Assembly (NCBI GenBank): GCA_019096195.1
Contig: JAGTXK010000045.1
Location: 1-64,000 of the forward strand
Reading direction: 5' to 3'
Source of the DNA: Boletus sp. NGJ
Taxonomy: Eukaryota; Basidiomycota; Agaricomycetes; Boletales; Boletaceae
DNA length: 64,000 bases
Below, one piece after another: positions 49,433-60,728 of this stretch (position 1 is the first letter of the stretch; each line of letters opens with the position of its first letter). Made by a program: the position numbers and the translations under genes. The notes under the pieces were generated by a model. The model was given only the letters and a program-made list of their open reading frames with translations. It made no database searches and was not told the DNA's origin.

Positions 49433-51605
49433 ATGGTGAGTCCATCACGATCCACATTTGCCGCATCTCTCCCATTTACCATTGCTTGCGTCCTTGCTTC
49501 CAGGGCCAGACACTTTCATCGCCCGGTCAGTATCACCCCTCTCCCCCCGCATCCCCCATCGTCGTTCTCTGCCTCCCCTCCGTCCATTTTTCACTTATCG
49601 CCCGTACCCTTAGCCACCGAAAAGAAATCTGAGTCTGCCGAAGATGATCGCCTACTCTTCGCAGTCTCAGAGATGCAAGGATGGAGAATCAGTGCGTCTC
49701 TCCCGACTTTCTTCCCTCGCTCACCACCAGATCTTTTTTCCTGTCTATCCAGCCATGGAGGACGCTCACGCCGCTGTACTGACCCTGGAAGACGGCACCA
49801 AAGAAAAAAATGCATTTTTCGGTGTTTATGATGGCCATGGTGGTAAATTTTTCTGTTGTTTTTCGTCTTCACTCTCACTCCCCACGCACAGGCAACACTG
49901 TTGCTAAATTCGCCGGAAAAAATGTCCACAGGCGTCTTCTTGCAGAAGAAGCATATCGCGAGAAGCGTTACGCCGAGGCGATGAGAAGGGCTTTTCTGGG
50001 AACCGACGAAGATCTTCTTGCCGGTATGTTTTCCCCCATAGTTCAAAGACTGTTACTTGACAACAAATCTCAAAGACCCAGCTCACACGCGCGATCCGTC
50101 TGGATGCACGGCCGTCGCCGCCCTATTAACGCATGATTTGAAAATTTATGTCGTACGTCATGACCTCGATCGCTCGCTGCATCGACCTTTCACAAAATTT
50201 TCAGGCTAATGCCGGCGACTCGCGGTCGGTCCTTAGTGTTAAAGGGGAAGTCAAACCTCTGAGCTTCGATCATAAACCCGCTAATGAAAGTATGTCTGCT
50301 CTTTTATCTTGTCCGCTCTCCTTAAATTAATACTCATTTGCAGCCGAGCGAGCCCGCATCGTTGGCGCAGGCGGATATATTGAATACGGACGTGTAAATG
50401 GTATGTATTCCAATTCCTTTCTGATTATCTAGCTTACGCAGGGCATCTCAAGGAAATCTCGCGTTGTCAAGAGCACTGGGCGATTTCGAGTTCAAAAAAA
50501 ATTACTCTTTGATTCCCCAGAAGCAAGTCATTACCTCTGACCCTGATATCACCGTGCATGAAGTAACGGGTGAAGACGAGTTCCTTGTGTTGGCTTGTGA
50601 CGGTCTGTCTGCTTCATATGTGTCCATGCATACGCTCATGTTCATTCCGTCGTGGCAGGTATCTGGGATTGTCTCACCTCTCAACAAGTCGTTGATTTCA
50701 TCCGATTGAGAGTCTCCGAGGGAAAGGAACTCAGTGAAATAGGCGAGGAGATCTGCGAACACTGCCTTGCCCCTGATGCATCTTCAGGGAATGGGATTGG
50801 TTGCGACAACATGACAGTCCTGATTGTTGCGATGCTCAATGGAAAGACGAAGCAAGAGTGGTACAATTGGATTACCAATCGCGTAAAAACTGGCTACGGC
50901 TTTAGTACGCCCAACACCATCCCACAGATCTACACCCCTGCCCGACTCATGGCGTACAAGGCGAGGCGAGAGGCTCAAGGGGAACGCGAGCGACTACGGA
51001 ATCAGCGAGGTGAAGATTTCAATCCCCCACCGGCATTATTCGGATCCACTGCATTCACAGGTTTCGCTCGTGTCTTGGGGAGCACAGGTGGAATCTCCTT
51101 TAGTCCAAGTACCGGGATAGTAGCTGACGGAAGTGCTCGGCTCATGTTTGCCACTGCTGACGATGAAGAGGATAGTGGTGATGAGATGGAAACAGAGATT
51201 GGCCGATCATTTTTCGGCGAATCTTTTGGTCTTGGACGGTCAGTGGATCCTGCTGCGTCCCTGCGGGATCGTTTGGCTGCGTATGAGAAGGACATGACGG
51301 ACGGGCCTGATGATGGGTTGGACGAAAGTATTGATACTAATTCACGGCTGGTGGAGATTGACGATGAAGACGTTGATGGCCCGTTTAGCCAAATCAATGG
51401 TGACGTACCCAAGCCTCCCCCTGATTCACCTCATTCGGAAGAGCAATCGCTACCATCCAAAGCGCCTTCCGTTCTACCGCTCAAGTTGAACGGTGACGCT
51501 ACGCCGGTGCAACAACTACAGTCGCAATCGTTAGGAGACAAACCTGATCCGGTAATCAAAGCCGAAGGACTTATGGATACCAGTGAAGACCCACTGGTGA
51601 CATGA
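49433..51605 (+). CDS. PTC2: PP2C-type Ser/Thr phosphatase, Ptc2/Ptc3 class
   Basis: Ten exons (49433-49435, 49504-49525, 49614-49691, 49753-49842, 49892-50023, 50076-50152, 50205-50289, 50344-50400, 50453-50602, 50659-51605) give 546 residues. It starts MGQTLSSPATEKKSE, the Ptc2/3 start with a Gly-2 myristoylation site, then [55 protein letters not shown] and GIGCDNMTV, the metal-binding Asp motifs of PP2C. The C-terminal 200 residues are acidic and disordered. Ptc2/3 turn off MAPK and DNA-damage checkpoint kinases such as Hog1 and Rad53. The first coding exon is the ATG alone. This is the only start that gives the family N-terminus. Confidence 0.95.
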
Positions 51606-51957
51606 CTTGACCATTCCTTCCCTCCACGCCCACCACCTAATTCTCTTCCTGTATGTCACGCCTGGCCAGACGTTGGTCATTTCAGGTCACGCTTTGAGCT
51701 CCAGTGCGCTTTCTCAATATCTATTGGTTTTGTAACCACCGCTGTTATCACCAACCGATTTCCGAGTCTTTCTAGCTTCAGTTGTAGCATCTGTAGCAAA
51801 TGATCGTTCATGATTACCCTCATAATGGTCACGATTCCCTTCATTCCGGTGTTCCGAACCTCGATAACATACATCTTATACTTCCTTACGGGTTGTACAC
51901 TGTACTAGTGGTTCATATATAGCTGCTTGAAAACATTCTTCTTCCCTATCCACTGGC
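51606..51957. other. Convergent 3' ends of PTC2 and the NUDCD1-like gene
   Basis: 352 bases with no gene called. A minus-strand open stretch at 51677-51874 has no family support. Confidence 0.5.
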
Positions 51958-53934
51958 TTAACGGACATCGCGCAGGATGACAAGCTCGTTTTCGCAAAGG
52001 CATATGATTGTATGTCCGGTCTCGCTGCCCGAGGTGAAGGCGCAGATTCCCAAAAGGGAGCCACCATCGCCCTGTCCAACTGTCAGCACGCTCTGTTTCG
52101 CCCATAACTCCTGTGGGCTGGAACCGCGATATATGTAAACATTGCCTCCCCGGTCTTGCGTCCCATTCTCAAAAGCGAAGATCATGTCGGATGCGTGATA
52201 CGTGAACCGGGTGTCACGTTTCGATGCCAAAACGAAAGCAAGAGCAGAGAAAGTATTTTCGTGTTTCCACTCGGGCAAACCATCGTCAGTTGGATCGTCA
52301 GAAAGCATGTGTCGCGTGCCGTCGAGCCCGTTTTTGACTACCAAACTCAACGGCCCCATCTCGGCACCCGGAAGAGGCGTAGAGAGGAGGCTAAATGCGG
52401 AATCCCGCAGGCTAGCAGACCATGCTGGAGATGACCCGTCCTCGCCTACCCAAGTAACAAATGCGAGCCTTCCTACGGATGAATCGACTTCCTCATCCAT
52501 CTCACCCTGTGCAAGTGTCGGGAGCCCACGTCCGAGACCCAGACCACTGGCATCTTCCCCTTCTCTCAAAGCCGCAGTGTACTTCTCCAGTGCTTCGCGG
52601 ATGGCGTAGAGTTCTGAGGGGTCAAGGGTCTCAGGGACATCAACGTCGTCTGCTTCCACATTCGAAGTTCCAGAAGCGGCAAAGACGTGAGACCACTTGG
52701 TACCTTCGTTCTGCTTGTCTAGATGAATTGCGAGGATTCCAAACTGGTGTTCACCCTCGCGGTCCCATGTCCAGAAGCTCGTCGAGGGGCGAACACCGTC
52801 CCAAAGTTGCTTTGCCGAGTAGCGGGGAATGGTGAAACCCTCCACCGCGGAAAGTGAAGTGACATGGACAGTCAGCGTCTTTTGAGAAAAAGTAATCCTA
52901 ATCTGAGACGCCGTGGTGGTAGAAGGGAGGGGGAAAGCGACGGTGACAACGTCCGATGTTTGGGTCCAGGAGTAGGGGTTTGGTTTGGTAGGCTGAGGGG
53001 GACCCTCGGCATCTAAACTTTCCTCTGGACGTGGGATCGGAGCGATTTCATCGGGAGATGCGTCGTAATGAGCTGCGTATGGATCACTGATTTTGCGATA
53101 AGGTGAACTGCCGAGAAGAAGGTATGCGCTTCTGGCTTGGTGATACGTCATTAGCATAGGTACGTCTTCCCCGCGCCTGCGCCAGACGATGTCAAGGGCG
53201 AGAGACTCCAGCTGCATTTCGAAAGGGAGGGTGAAGCGGGCAGCCCATACATCAAATTCATGATATTTCATAGGGTGTTTAGTGGATGGGTCAGAGGCTG
53301 AACCATAGTGTCTGGAAGATAGCAACGCAACAGCGGTGGTGTCGGAGGTTCTGATTACATTGTGCACCCGGAACGGGATGGAGCACCCTGGCGCAGCGCT
53401 ATCTTTGTCCACCAACTCGTAATTTGCGAGGAGGGTTGCAGGTCCAGTGATGGGAATGTCGAGGACATACAAACTTCCCCGTCCGTCACCGACGAAGACG
53501 ACACTTTCGTCGAAGAAAGCAGCAGACGGGTACTCGGAATGCACTAGATCAATTTGCGGAGTAGCGAGGGATGTAGGAAGTTCATACACGGCAGTGAAGG
53601 AAGGATCTGTGGTGGTCTACTCAGGTAGTATGGCATAAGTAACATCACGGATTGAAAAACAATGTCTCACATCTCCGACATCGACCACGATCACCTGGTG
53701 ATTTGTGTCGACATATATACCTCTACCCTTTATCGCGGATGGAACGAAGTGATTGTGGGTAATTCGGCTTTGTACCTCCTCGAATGTGAGAGGAGACTTT
53801 CCGTAAGAGGAGGCTTGAGTGGTCTTATATGGGAGATCATAGCGACGGACAACATTATCCTGGTCGAGGAGCAGGAGCTTATAACCCTCGAACTTGGGGT
53901 TTAAAAGGCTGTGGGTGGGTGTGAAATCTGTCAT
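51958..53934 (-). CDS. NUDCD1-like protein with a CS domain
   Basis: Two exons (53934-53649 and 53606-51958) with a short 42-nt intron give 644 residues. The first part looks like a beta-propeller (for example SVVFVGDGRGSLYVLDIPIT). The centre holds a CS/p23-type domain, PYSWTQTSDVVTVAFPLPST followed by QKTLTVHV and a conserved WTWDREGE segment. The order propeller-CS-C-terminal repeats matches NUDCD1 (CML66), an HSP90-linked cochaperone family. The donor GTGATG after FSI gives the only in-frame join found. In fungi the role of this protein is poorly known. Confidence 0.85.
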
Positions 53935-54394
53935 TGGAGGTAAGAGTCATAGTCCAAGTTGGGTATAGTCAACCCAAGAGCCCGAGTCCGACTCGCAGCT
54001 TGACCGTCTCTCAGCTGCGATCGTCGTACCACTTAGCATCGTCGGGGTGCCACACAATTGCCAGTGTACAAGCGGAACTCCACAACGGCTTTCACTCTGT
54101 TTACCCTAGCACGTTCAAGATGGCATGTAAGTTACACGCAAAATCCGATGTCTCATCATATAAACCTGGTCCTGGTTACTCATCCCCTTGTCCGAACTCT
54201 CGGAGATAATGTTGGATGCATATGCACATTCGTGTCCTAAAGGTTGTCCATTGTTCGGCATATGACGCATTTCTTTTCCTCTTTGCCAGTACATTCTAAC
54301 GAGATATAGCCCCAGAACACATATAAACCCATACTCTCTCCAATGGAAACCTGCCATATTAGCCCCCGCATCAACTAAATTGTATCTCTCCGCA
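53935..54394. other. Upstream region of the NUDCD1-like gene
   Basis: 460 bases. A minus-strand open frame at 54115-54414 (about 99 codons) has no family I recognise. Otherwise no feature is seen. Confidence 0.4.
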
Positions 54395-55690
54395 ATGTCT
54401 CTCTTTCTCTTCACGCTTGTCGGTAACCCACGGAACCCTCTCGTCCGTTACCGTGTATTGGCATCTTCTGTCGGTATTCATGTCTCCCCTGCAGCTCGGG
54501 GATGAGTGTCGGCAAGACAGGGGAACGAGCAGGCTTAGAGACCAACAAGGAATCCTCGTTCGAGCTTTTGGATGCTTACTGAGTTATAATATGGGCGGCA
54601 ATTTCATCGACACCGCTACTATGAATATGTCGTGAGTGTTGATCCTGAACAACCTAGTTCTCTTTGCTAAGGTGTTCGTATCAGTCAGCAACAAAGCTCA
54701 GAGGAATTCATAGGTGAATGGGCCGAGCAACGCGGAATACGTGACCAACTCGTCATTGCTACAAAGGTAGTACCACTACGCAACTAGACGCGGCTATCAT
54801 TTTCTCATCATGTTTACAGTACAGCATAATTTATGTACAAGCTGACAAGATGATTCAGCAAAAGGTTCATTATATTGGCAACAATGTCAAGCCTGCATAT
54901 CAGTGTTGAAGTCAGCTTGAAAAGGCTGCGAACCTCGTACATCGATATCCTGTATGTTCATTTCTGGGATTTCGACACCAGCATCGAGGAGGGCATGAAC
55001 GGACTCCATACATTGATTCAATAAGGAAAGGTTCTTTACTTGGTGAGGTCAAAAACGTCAACAGTTAGATTCGCAACTCACATCCACCGCTACGGTATCT
55101 CCGAAGCTCCTGCATGGATCATGTCAAAGTGTAATCAATATGCTCGTGATCACGGGAAAACTCCGTTCGTCATCTATCAAGCTTTCAAGGCGCATGGAAG
55201 GTTTGTTTTCATAATAGCTGCTCCCTGGAAATACTCAACTATATACCTAGGTATGGCTTTGGCTCCATGGAACGTTCTCGCGGCAGGAAAGTTTCGCACC
55301 GATGCCGAGGAAGAGCGCAGGCGCTAAACGGATGAGAATGGCACCTGGTCCACCGCTGGATGCGAGCGCACTCCGTTGGAAAGAGAAATGAGTGTCGCGC
55401 TCGAAAAAGTGGCAAAGGAAGTGGGCACTCCACACTTCACGCCGTGGCTATCGCGTATCTCATGCAAAAAGCGCCTTAAGCCTTCCCTATCGTTGGTGGC
55501 CGCAAGGTGGAGGGCAACATTGACGCGCTTAGGGTTACCCGAACACCCGAACACATCAAATTTTTGGAGAGTATTGTGCCCTTCGCCGTTGGATTCCCCA
55601 ACAACTTCATCGTGAGTACACAATTCTTGGTTGTACGGTCCTGCTGACATCTTGACCGTCAGGGTAACGAATCAGATTATATGTATATGA
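54395..55690 (+). pseudogene. Broken aryl-alcohol dehydrogenase-type aldo/keto reductase
   Basis: Pieces of an AAD-type aldo/keto reductase follow one another on the plus strand: MSLFLFTLVGNPRNPLVRYR with VLASSVGIHVSP, then [79 protein letters not shown] and a C-terminal SIVPFAVGFPNNF. They lie in different frames, with shifts near 54495, an in-frame TGA at 54583 and further stops later, and the stretch between YQ and the GMALAP block is much shorter than usual. These cannot all be introns, so I call it a pseudogene. Such enzymes reduce aromatic aldehydes in wood- and litter-decay fungi and are often in multigene families. Confidence 0.82.
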
Positions 55691-56592
55691 TAAAAGCTAC
55701 GACCTATGTAGAGAAACCACCTGGTTTGACGCCTATTAAACCCTCTAATCAGGTTCCCTGTCGGCATCACTGTGACCTTTATCTAATTTGCTGTGATTGT
55801 TATTGTTTCGTGATTGAAGATTTGCGTTTCGTCTTTTTCGTCAAGATATAGTAAAATTCTTCGAAACCACTGTCTAGTATACGAGTTTCGATTATCTGCC
55901 ATCAGTCAGCTGGCTTGATTTTCAGCCGATGTTTCACGCTCTAATATGCGTAGTGTGTGTGTATGGCCTGATCGTCGATCGATGTGGTCTGTGCGCCTTG
56001 GTGTCGAGGCTCAGTAACTCACAGTAGTATCAAATCCGTAATACTTGTGGTCCCTCACAAAACGTCAGTATGCGCGTGAACACGGGAAATCGTGACCAGC
56101 ACGCAAATAATGGCAAATCAGATAAAGCAGGAGATGCAACGCGACGAGAGAGGCAGCAGTGGATGGTGCCCAGTAGAACAGAGCACATCAAGTGCGTGTG
56201 TCATGGAGAAGGGATCCTACAGGTTCCCTACCACCAACAGACGGAAGGTGGAATACTCATCGATGTCGCTGTGAGTACACTTATTTCCAAGCAAGTAAAG
56301 GACTTGTGTGAATCCCCTCCGTCGTTGTTCATTCGAGGAAAATTCGACTAACCAAAGGGCTGGATATTCGGGGAACAGAGAATCAATCCACAACTATCTG
56401 AAAAGAAGTATTCCCTGTTGGAAAAGCATCTGCTTGTAAGTAAGGATTGACTGACCAGACTAAGATTTGTCAGAGTCTAGATCATGAAAACGAGCAAAAT
56501 TGCACTTAAGCCAGATGCTTGGAATCACAGATTTGCATCATACTCTATTGTGCGCAACCTCCTCATCCACATGATAAAAGTCCCGCTGCCCA
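55691..56592. other. Gene-poor spacer
   Basis: About 900 bases with no recognised gene. A plus-strand frame at 56070-56351 (93 codons) has unremarkable composition and no family match by eye. No RNA or repeat is seen. Confidence 0.5.
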
Positions 56593-57718
56593 CTAAGCCG
56601 ACTCGTCGTGCAGTAACACATACTCACGGTTCGATAAGCCAAATTTGATGACTTCCAACGAAGACTTAGGATGGGGGTGAGGAAGGAAAGAATAGACAAC
56701 GCACCATCTCCAGCCTTCAACTCGTAAAATCTCGTAGTTGGTATGGTTTCGTCATTGACGTGGGTAGCATTTGTAGACTCGAGGTCGATGATGAATGGCC
56801 TTGCAAGGACGTCATTGATACGAACAAGCCTAGATAAGAGGAACAAACTTGATAACCGCTTTTGCACTGCCAAATTCGTCCTTTTCCTGCACCTGGCGAT
56901 CTGTGATTCAACGGCACTCAGTCAACGGAAGAGAAAGCGCGATATAGTAACTTGCGTTGGATGACCGCATGCTGTTTGGAACAAGAAGGATGTTCGATGA
57001 ATATATCAGCTACTGTACGGTCCCTCCCTATTAGATAGGCACTTTGCCGATGAATGTGAAGGAGTTCTGTCATGTTAAGTTAAAGACCACTGCGCCTGTA
57101 CGCAGAAACAAAATCACCTGTTTGCTCACTCCCTTTGAAAACATACAATCTCCATCCCAACGTAGGTTTTCTGGCCTCGGGGGGTTCGTTGTATTTCAGA
57201 ACGGTGCTCGTCCCATCAGTTGCTTTGACGGTATTAGTGGCAGCCGCGAGTAGTCCAGATGGATTGAAATTTGGTTTAGCCTTGTCGACTGGGCTTCTGG
57301 AGCGGGTCGGAGAGTGGGAGCGACGCCTGGGTGAGGCAGAACGACGTAGTCGTGTTGCACGCTCCCTACTGCTCTCGCGGTGACGACGGTCGCTGCGCGT
57401 TTGATATTCCCTATCCCTGTCGTGGTCTCCCCTACTTTCACGGTCGCGACCACGGTCCCTACCTAGTTCTCTCTCCTCTCCCCTCCTCCTGTCGTCATAT
57501 TCGCGTCCGTAAGTTCGTCGATCTTCAGGGTAATCCCGTCTATCTCTTCTCCGTTCTCCATCTCGTCTTGGATTTTCTTTTCTCTGGTTGGTACCATGGC
57601 GGCGGTCGGGGTGTCCGTGCTGATCTCCATTGCCACCCCTCCTCCGTTGGTGGCCATCATCATCGTACTCGCGTTTAAAGCTGATGTCCTTGCCGTAGTC
57701 ACGCGGGTACGTAGACAT
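56593..57718 (-). CDS. PML1: FHA-domain pre-mRNA retention/splicing factor (Pml1/SNIP1)
   Basis: Five exons (57718-57118, 57066-56956, 56900-56849, 56799-56705, 56651-56593) give 305 residues. The first 150 residues are an Arg/Asp/Glu/Ser-rich, RS-like tract. Next comes the SNIP1 motif KPNFNPSGLLAAATNTVKA and PPEARKPTLGWRLYVFKG, then an FHA domain: LLHIHRQSAYLIGRDRTVAD, HPSCSKQHAVIQ, PFIIDLESTNATHVNDE and a terminal LSNREYVLLHDESA. Pml1 is part of the RES complex that binds the spliceosome and retains unspliced pre-mRNA in the nucleus. Intron 56901-56955 uses a consensus GC donor (GCAAGT). FHA binding residues (GRDR, S-KQH, STN) are intact. Confidence 0.95.
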
Positions 57719-57921
57719 AGTGGTCAATGACTGAGTGAAATTGTGGGAAATCGGCGTTAGAAACCAATATAATTCGCCCAGTAAACCATTGTGTGCATAT
57801 TGACGAAAACTGTTCAGAGACAAAACACAACTTGCAAATGGCAAAACGAGTGTAAGTGGTAAAGTCCATCTATGTCCATCCGCTCTTTTTATCTGCAAAA
57901 TAGGACCATGCATGATAGTGT

Positions 57922-58602
57922 TTATAAGCAAACTTCTGCAGGAAGACATCTACCGAAGCGCCGCGTTCGTGCAGTCCTTGGTGGCCCTGTGACCGGATAC
58001 AGCCCATGATATTCACCACCGTCAATAGAGTCTTCAAACGCCAGTCGGAACGGATCGTAGGGGGTTCCGTAAAGCGTGGGTGGAATATCCACAGGTGTCT
58101 TGATTTTGGTGGTCATGGAAGGCGAACCTTCGTCCAGTCCCCCCCCCTGCTCTGCTCTGACTAGAGCAGGTGTCGGATCCGGAAACGCGTCCTGTGGGAT
58201 TGATGCAGTGCTTGGGAGAAGCTCGTAGTTTCCATGCCAGTCTAACATCACCCGCGTCACGCCCGGTGCGCGTATCTTCTGTTCTTCGCTTGATGGCACA
58301 GAGCGCCGGTTCCACGGTGGAGAGATGGAAAGAGGCGTGAGCGGATGTACAAAGGTATCGTTCAATGTGCGTAAATCTTCGTTGACGAGACCAAAACCCA
58401 AAAAGGCATGGAGGAAGATGAACAAACAACAGATGAACATAAGCAGGACGATTCTATCCCAGCGCTTTCGAGGCAGTTTGACATGGCATGCACGGGCCCA
58501 AATACTTCGCGCTGGCATCCTTGCAAACGATCGTTTTACCCGAGGCTTGAGAGCCCTAACCTCTGGCCGCGTTGCTGATTTGGTAATCGACGACGTTCGC
58601 AT
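57922..58602 (-). CDS. Uncharacterised single-pass (type II) membrane protein
   Basis: An uninterrupted frame of 226 codons starting MRTSSITKSATRPEVRALKP. The first 45 residues are strongly basic, followed by one hydrophobic helix (IVLLMFICCLFIFLHAFLGF, about residues 52-71) and a Pro-rich luminal/extracellular part ending in TARTRRFGRCLPAEVCL. The positive-inside rule predicts a type II topology. I recognise no family. The start sits 25 bases before nothing else obvious; the next gene downstream (PML1) is 203 bases away on the same strand. Confidence 0.7.
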   Translation of the reverse strand: MRTSSITKSATRPEVRALKPRVKRSFARMPARSIWARACHVKLPRKRWDRIVLLMFICCLFIFLHAFLGFGLVNEDLRTLNDTFVHPLTPLSISPPWNRRSVPSSEEQKIRAPGVTRVMLDWHGNYELLPSTASIPQDAFPDPTPALVRAEQGGGLDEGSPSMTTKIKTPVDIPPTLYGTPYDPFRLAFEDSIDGGEYHGLYPVTGPPRTARTRRFGRCLPAEVCL

Positions 58603-59857
58603 GTTGATGTTGTGAGCGAGCTTTCGAATTAGAATTACTTACTTCTGTTAACTAGACGTCCGTGGTTTATAAGCGCACAGAACGCCAAATCAATTCCCGA
58701 TGACAACAGAATACCATTGTGGCGCAGTCTCCGGACCAGGTGAATTCCTATTCTGTTTATTCCAATTAATTGGTGGGTGGGGTTCATAGACAAGATTCTC
58801 CACAGTACATTCACGGCGGCCAGTTCACTTTGCATTGTCTCCCTCAGGATCCATTGTGAGCACACAACCAAAGTGACACTGTTTGCTTCTCACTTGGCAT
58901 CGGTTACAAAACCTAGCAGATCCCTCGGAGATTGATGGCTTGAAGGTGACGATCGACTTCACTCTACGTGGAATTTCGACGTGGATGCACACAACTATTG
59001 CGCGAATAACGGCGAATCTTGGCGCGGGAGAGCTGTCTGATCGATCATGCATGCTCTAATCAATACATTGGTCTCTCAAGTTCTGCCTAACACTAGTATG
59101 TTTGAGGCCATTTTTATTCCACGATAAAGCCCGGATCGTATTCTTTGAATCTTATTTTACTGAGGGCTCACCGCATTATACCAACCTGGACGTGGGGGAC
59201 TCCATTTGTCTGTGCAATATGGTATGATTTCGCATATGGCGTTAATGTAAGCATGACTTGGACAACGTGACGGTTTTCCGCTGGAACAGTTGGTCTAAGG
59301 GCTTCCACTGGGGAAGATCCACTCCAACGTGTTGTACCCAACAGGCCTTCCCACACCAACCTCTACCAATTCCGAAGATTGGCAACACCTTGCGCATTCG
59401 AAAATGGACCAGACACAGAAGATCGGTATTTCTTCGGAGTCTACATTGAGACCGGTCCAGTCACTACCGCCGTCGACAACGGTTGCAGTACCGAAACTAG
59501 CTCGTCCACGGGCCGACCGTACGTCAGCTACTTATGGCCATGAAACCGTCTACTGTTTCGCAGCAGACTCAGTGGGAACAATGCGGCGGTGAGATCGAAT
59601 TCCATGGCTTGTATGATGCATAGAAACATAACACAAGCTGCGCATTACCCTTTACATCGCCTTACACGTGTGCGACGTTTTCCCCCCTTACTACTACTAG
59701 GTAAACTAAATCATTGCGCCGCAGCGCTATGAATGTGGGTGAACTTAATCTGTTTCTCCGCAGTGCAAGTAAAGAAACACGAGGCAGTCTTCAATGGCTA
59801 CATCCGTACATCCAGTTCTTCATCCCCCTTCTCCGACGCACGCGCATTCCACTTCAT
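58603..59857. other. Unassigned region with a coding-like stretch at about 59141-59548
   Basis: About 1.25 kb without a confident gene. On the plus strand, FFESYFTEGSPHYTNLDVGD and then, in another frame, GPDTEDRYFFGVYIETGPV and CSTETSSSTGRPYVSYLWP look coding, but a TGA and frame change lie between them and no family is recognised. It may be a small gene with introns or a relic. A minus-strand open stretch at 58825-59052 contains a Cys pattern (CNRCQVRSKQC) but has no further support. Confidence 0.35.
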
Positions 59858-60728
59858 TCAAGCACGACCTGTAACATATACTGCTGCTTGTATGCACGTC
59901 GTTGAAAGATTGCGATGGGGCTTACCAATAACGCCGCAAGCAATTCTCCCGCCTGCATTACCAGTTTTGAGGCTGTCTTCGTTTCCACCTCTGCCAAGGT
60001 CATCCTCGCCCTATAGGAGTATGAGTGTGCGAATAGAAGAACAGAAACCCGAATGTGCCCCCTACCTCGTGCAGAACCACGGCACGACTAAGACCAATCA
60101 GACGTGTTTCTCAGTATCTACTAGTTTCCATCATGATCGAGGGTGTGAATACAACATACCCGACTATGCCCTTAGGGCCGTTGAGAGAGATTACGTCGTC
60201 CGTGAACGAGAAGGTTGCTATTCCGTGCTCGTCGCTGGCGATGTTACCCAGGTCACCAACATGTCTCGTTGAGTCTGTTCGAGCACCATGAACTTTCTTG
60301 AGCGGGTTGAAATGGGTGCCCGTAGAGAGACAGCCATCACTCAGATCACCTAGTTCACTAATGTCAAGTTCAAAAAACACTTGTTTTTAAAAGTGGATGA
60401 ATTGACGACTCACTGAATGTGGAACCCTCGAAACACTGAGGGGTCGAGATTTTCGATGGTCCCCGAGACTGTAACAGAGCCATCCTTTGTCGGTTGTTCA
60501 AACGTCACTTCGCCGGAGACAGGCGAGCTGCCTTTGAGCACTACCACCGCCTGCTCGATGCTTCAATGCTTTCGTTATCGCCCATTGACCGTGGCCACAT
60601 ACCTTTTGAACCTGCTCTACTTCGGGTCCCTTGAAAAACAAATGATACAGCACGAAAATGGTTACCGCTGTGAGCACGGCAGTGATGAATATCGGCTTGT
60701 TTGACTTTCTCTCGCTGTAACGGTCCAT
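59858..60728 (-). CDS. Cu/Zn superoxide dismutase with an N-terminal membrane anchor
   Basis: Six exons (60728-60603, 60550-60414, 60357-60160, 60087-60066, 60010-59926, 59868-59858) give 192 residues. Residues 1-42 hold a basic start and one hydrophobic helix ([20 protein letters not shown]). The SOD domain follows: [38 protein letters not shown] with the two Cu-binding His, [15 protein letters not shown] with zinc ligands, [15 protein letters not shown] with the last Cu His, and [12 protein letters not shown] with the active-site Arg and disulfide Cys. All metal ligands are present. It converts superoxide to peroxide; the anchor suggests it does so at the outside of the cell or in the secretory lumen rather than in the cytosol like SOD1. 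Confidence 0.93.

Noticed and set aside
54115-54414. 99-codon minus-strand frame between NUDCD1-like and the broken reductase
   Set aside because: No recognised family, and it overlaps the start of the reductase relic on the other strand. Kept only as a note.
58825-59052. Minus-strand frame with a CNRCQVRSKQC pattern, considered as a Zn2Cys6 regulator
   Set aside because: Only four Cys are present, spacing does not fit the six-Cys cluster, and no downstream transcription-factor domain follows.
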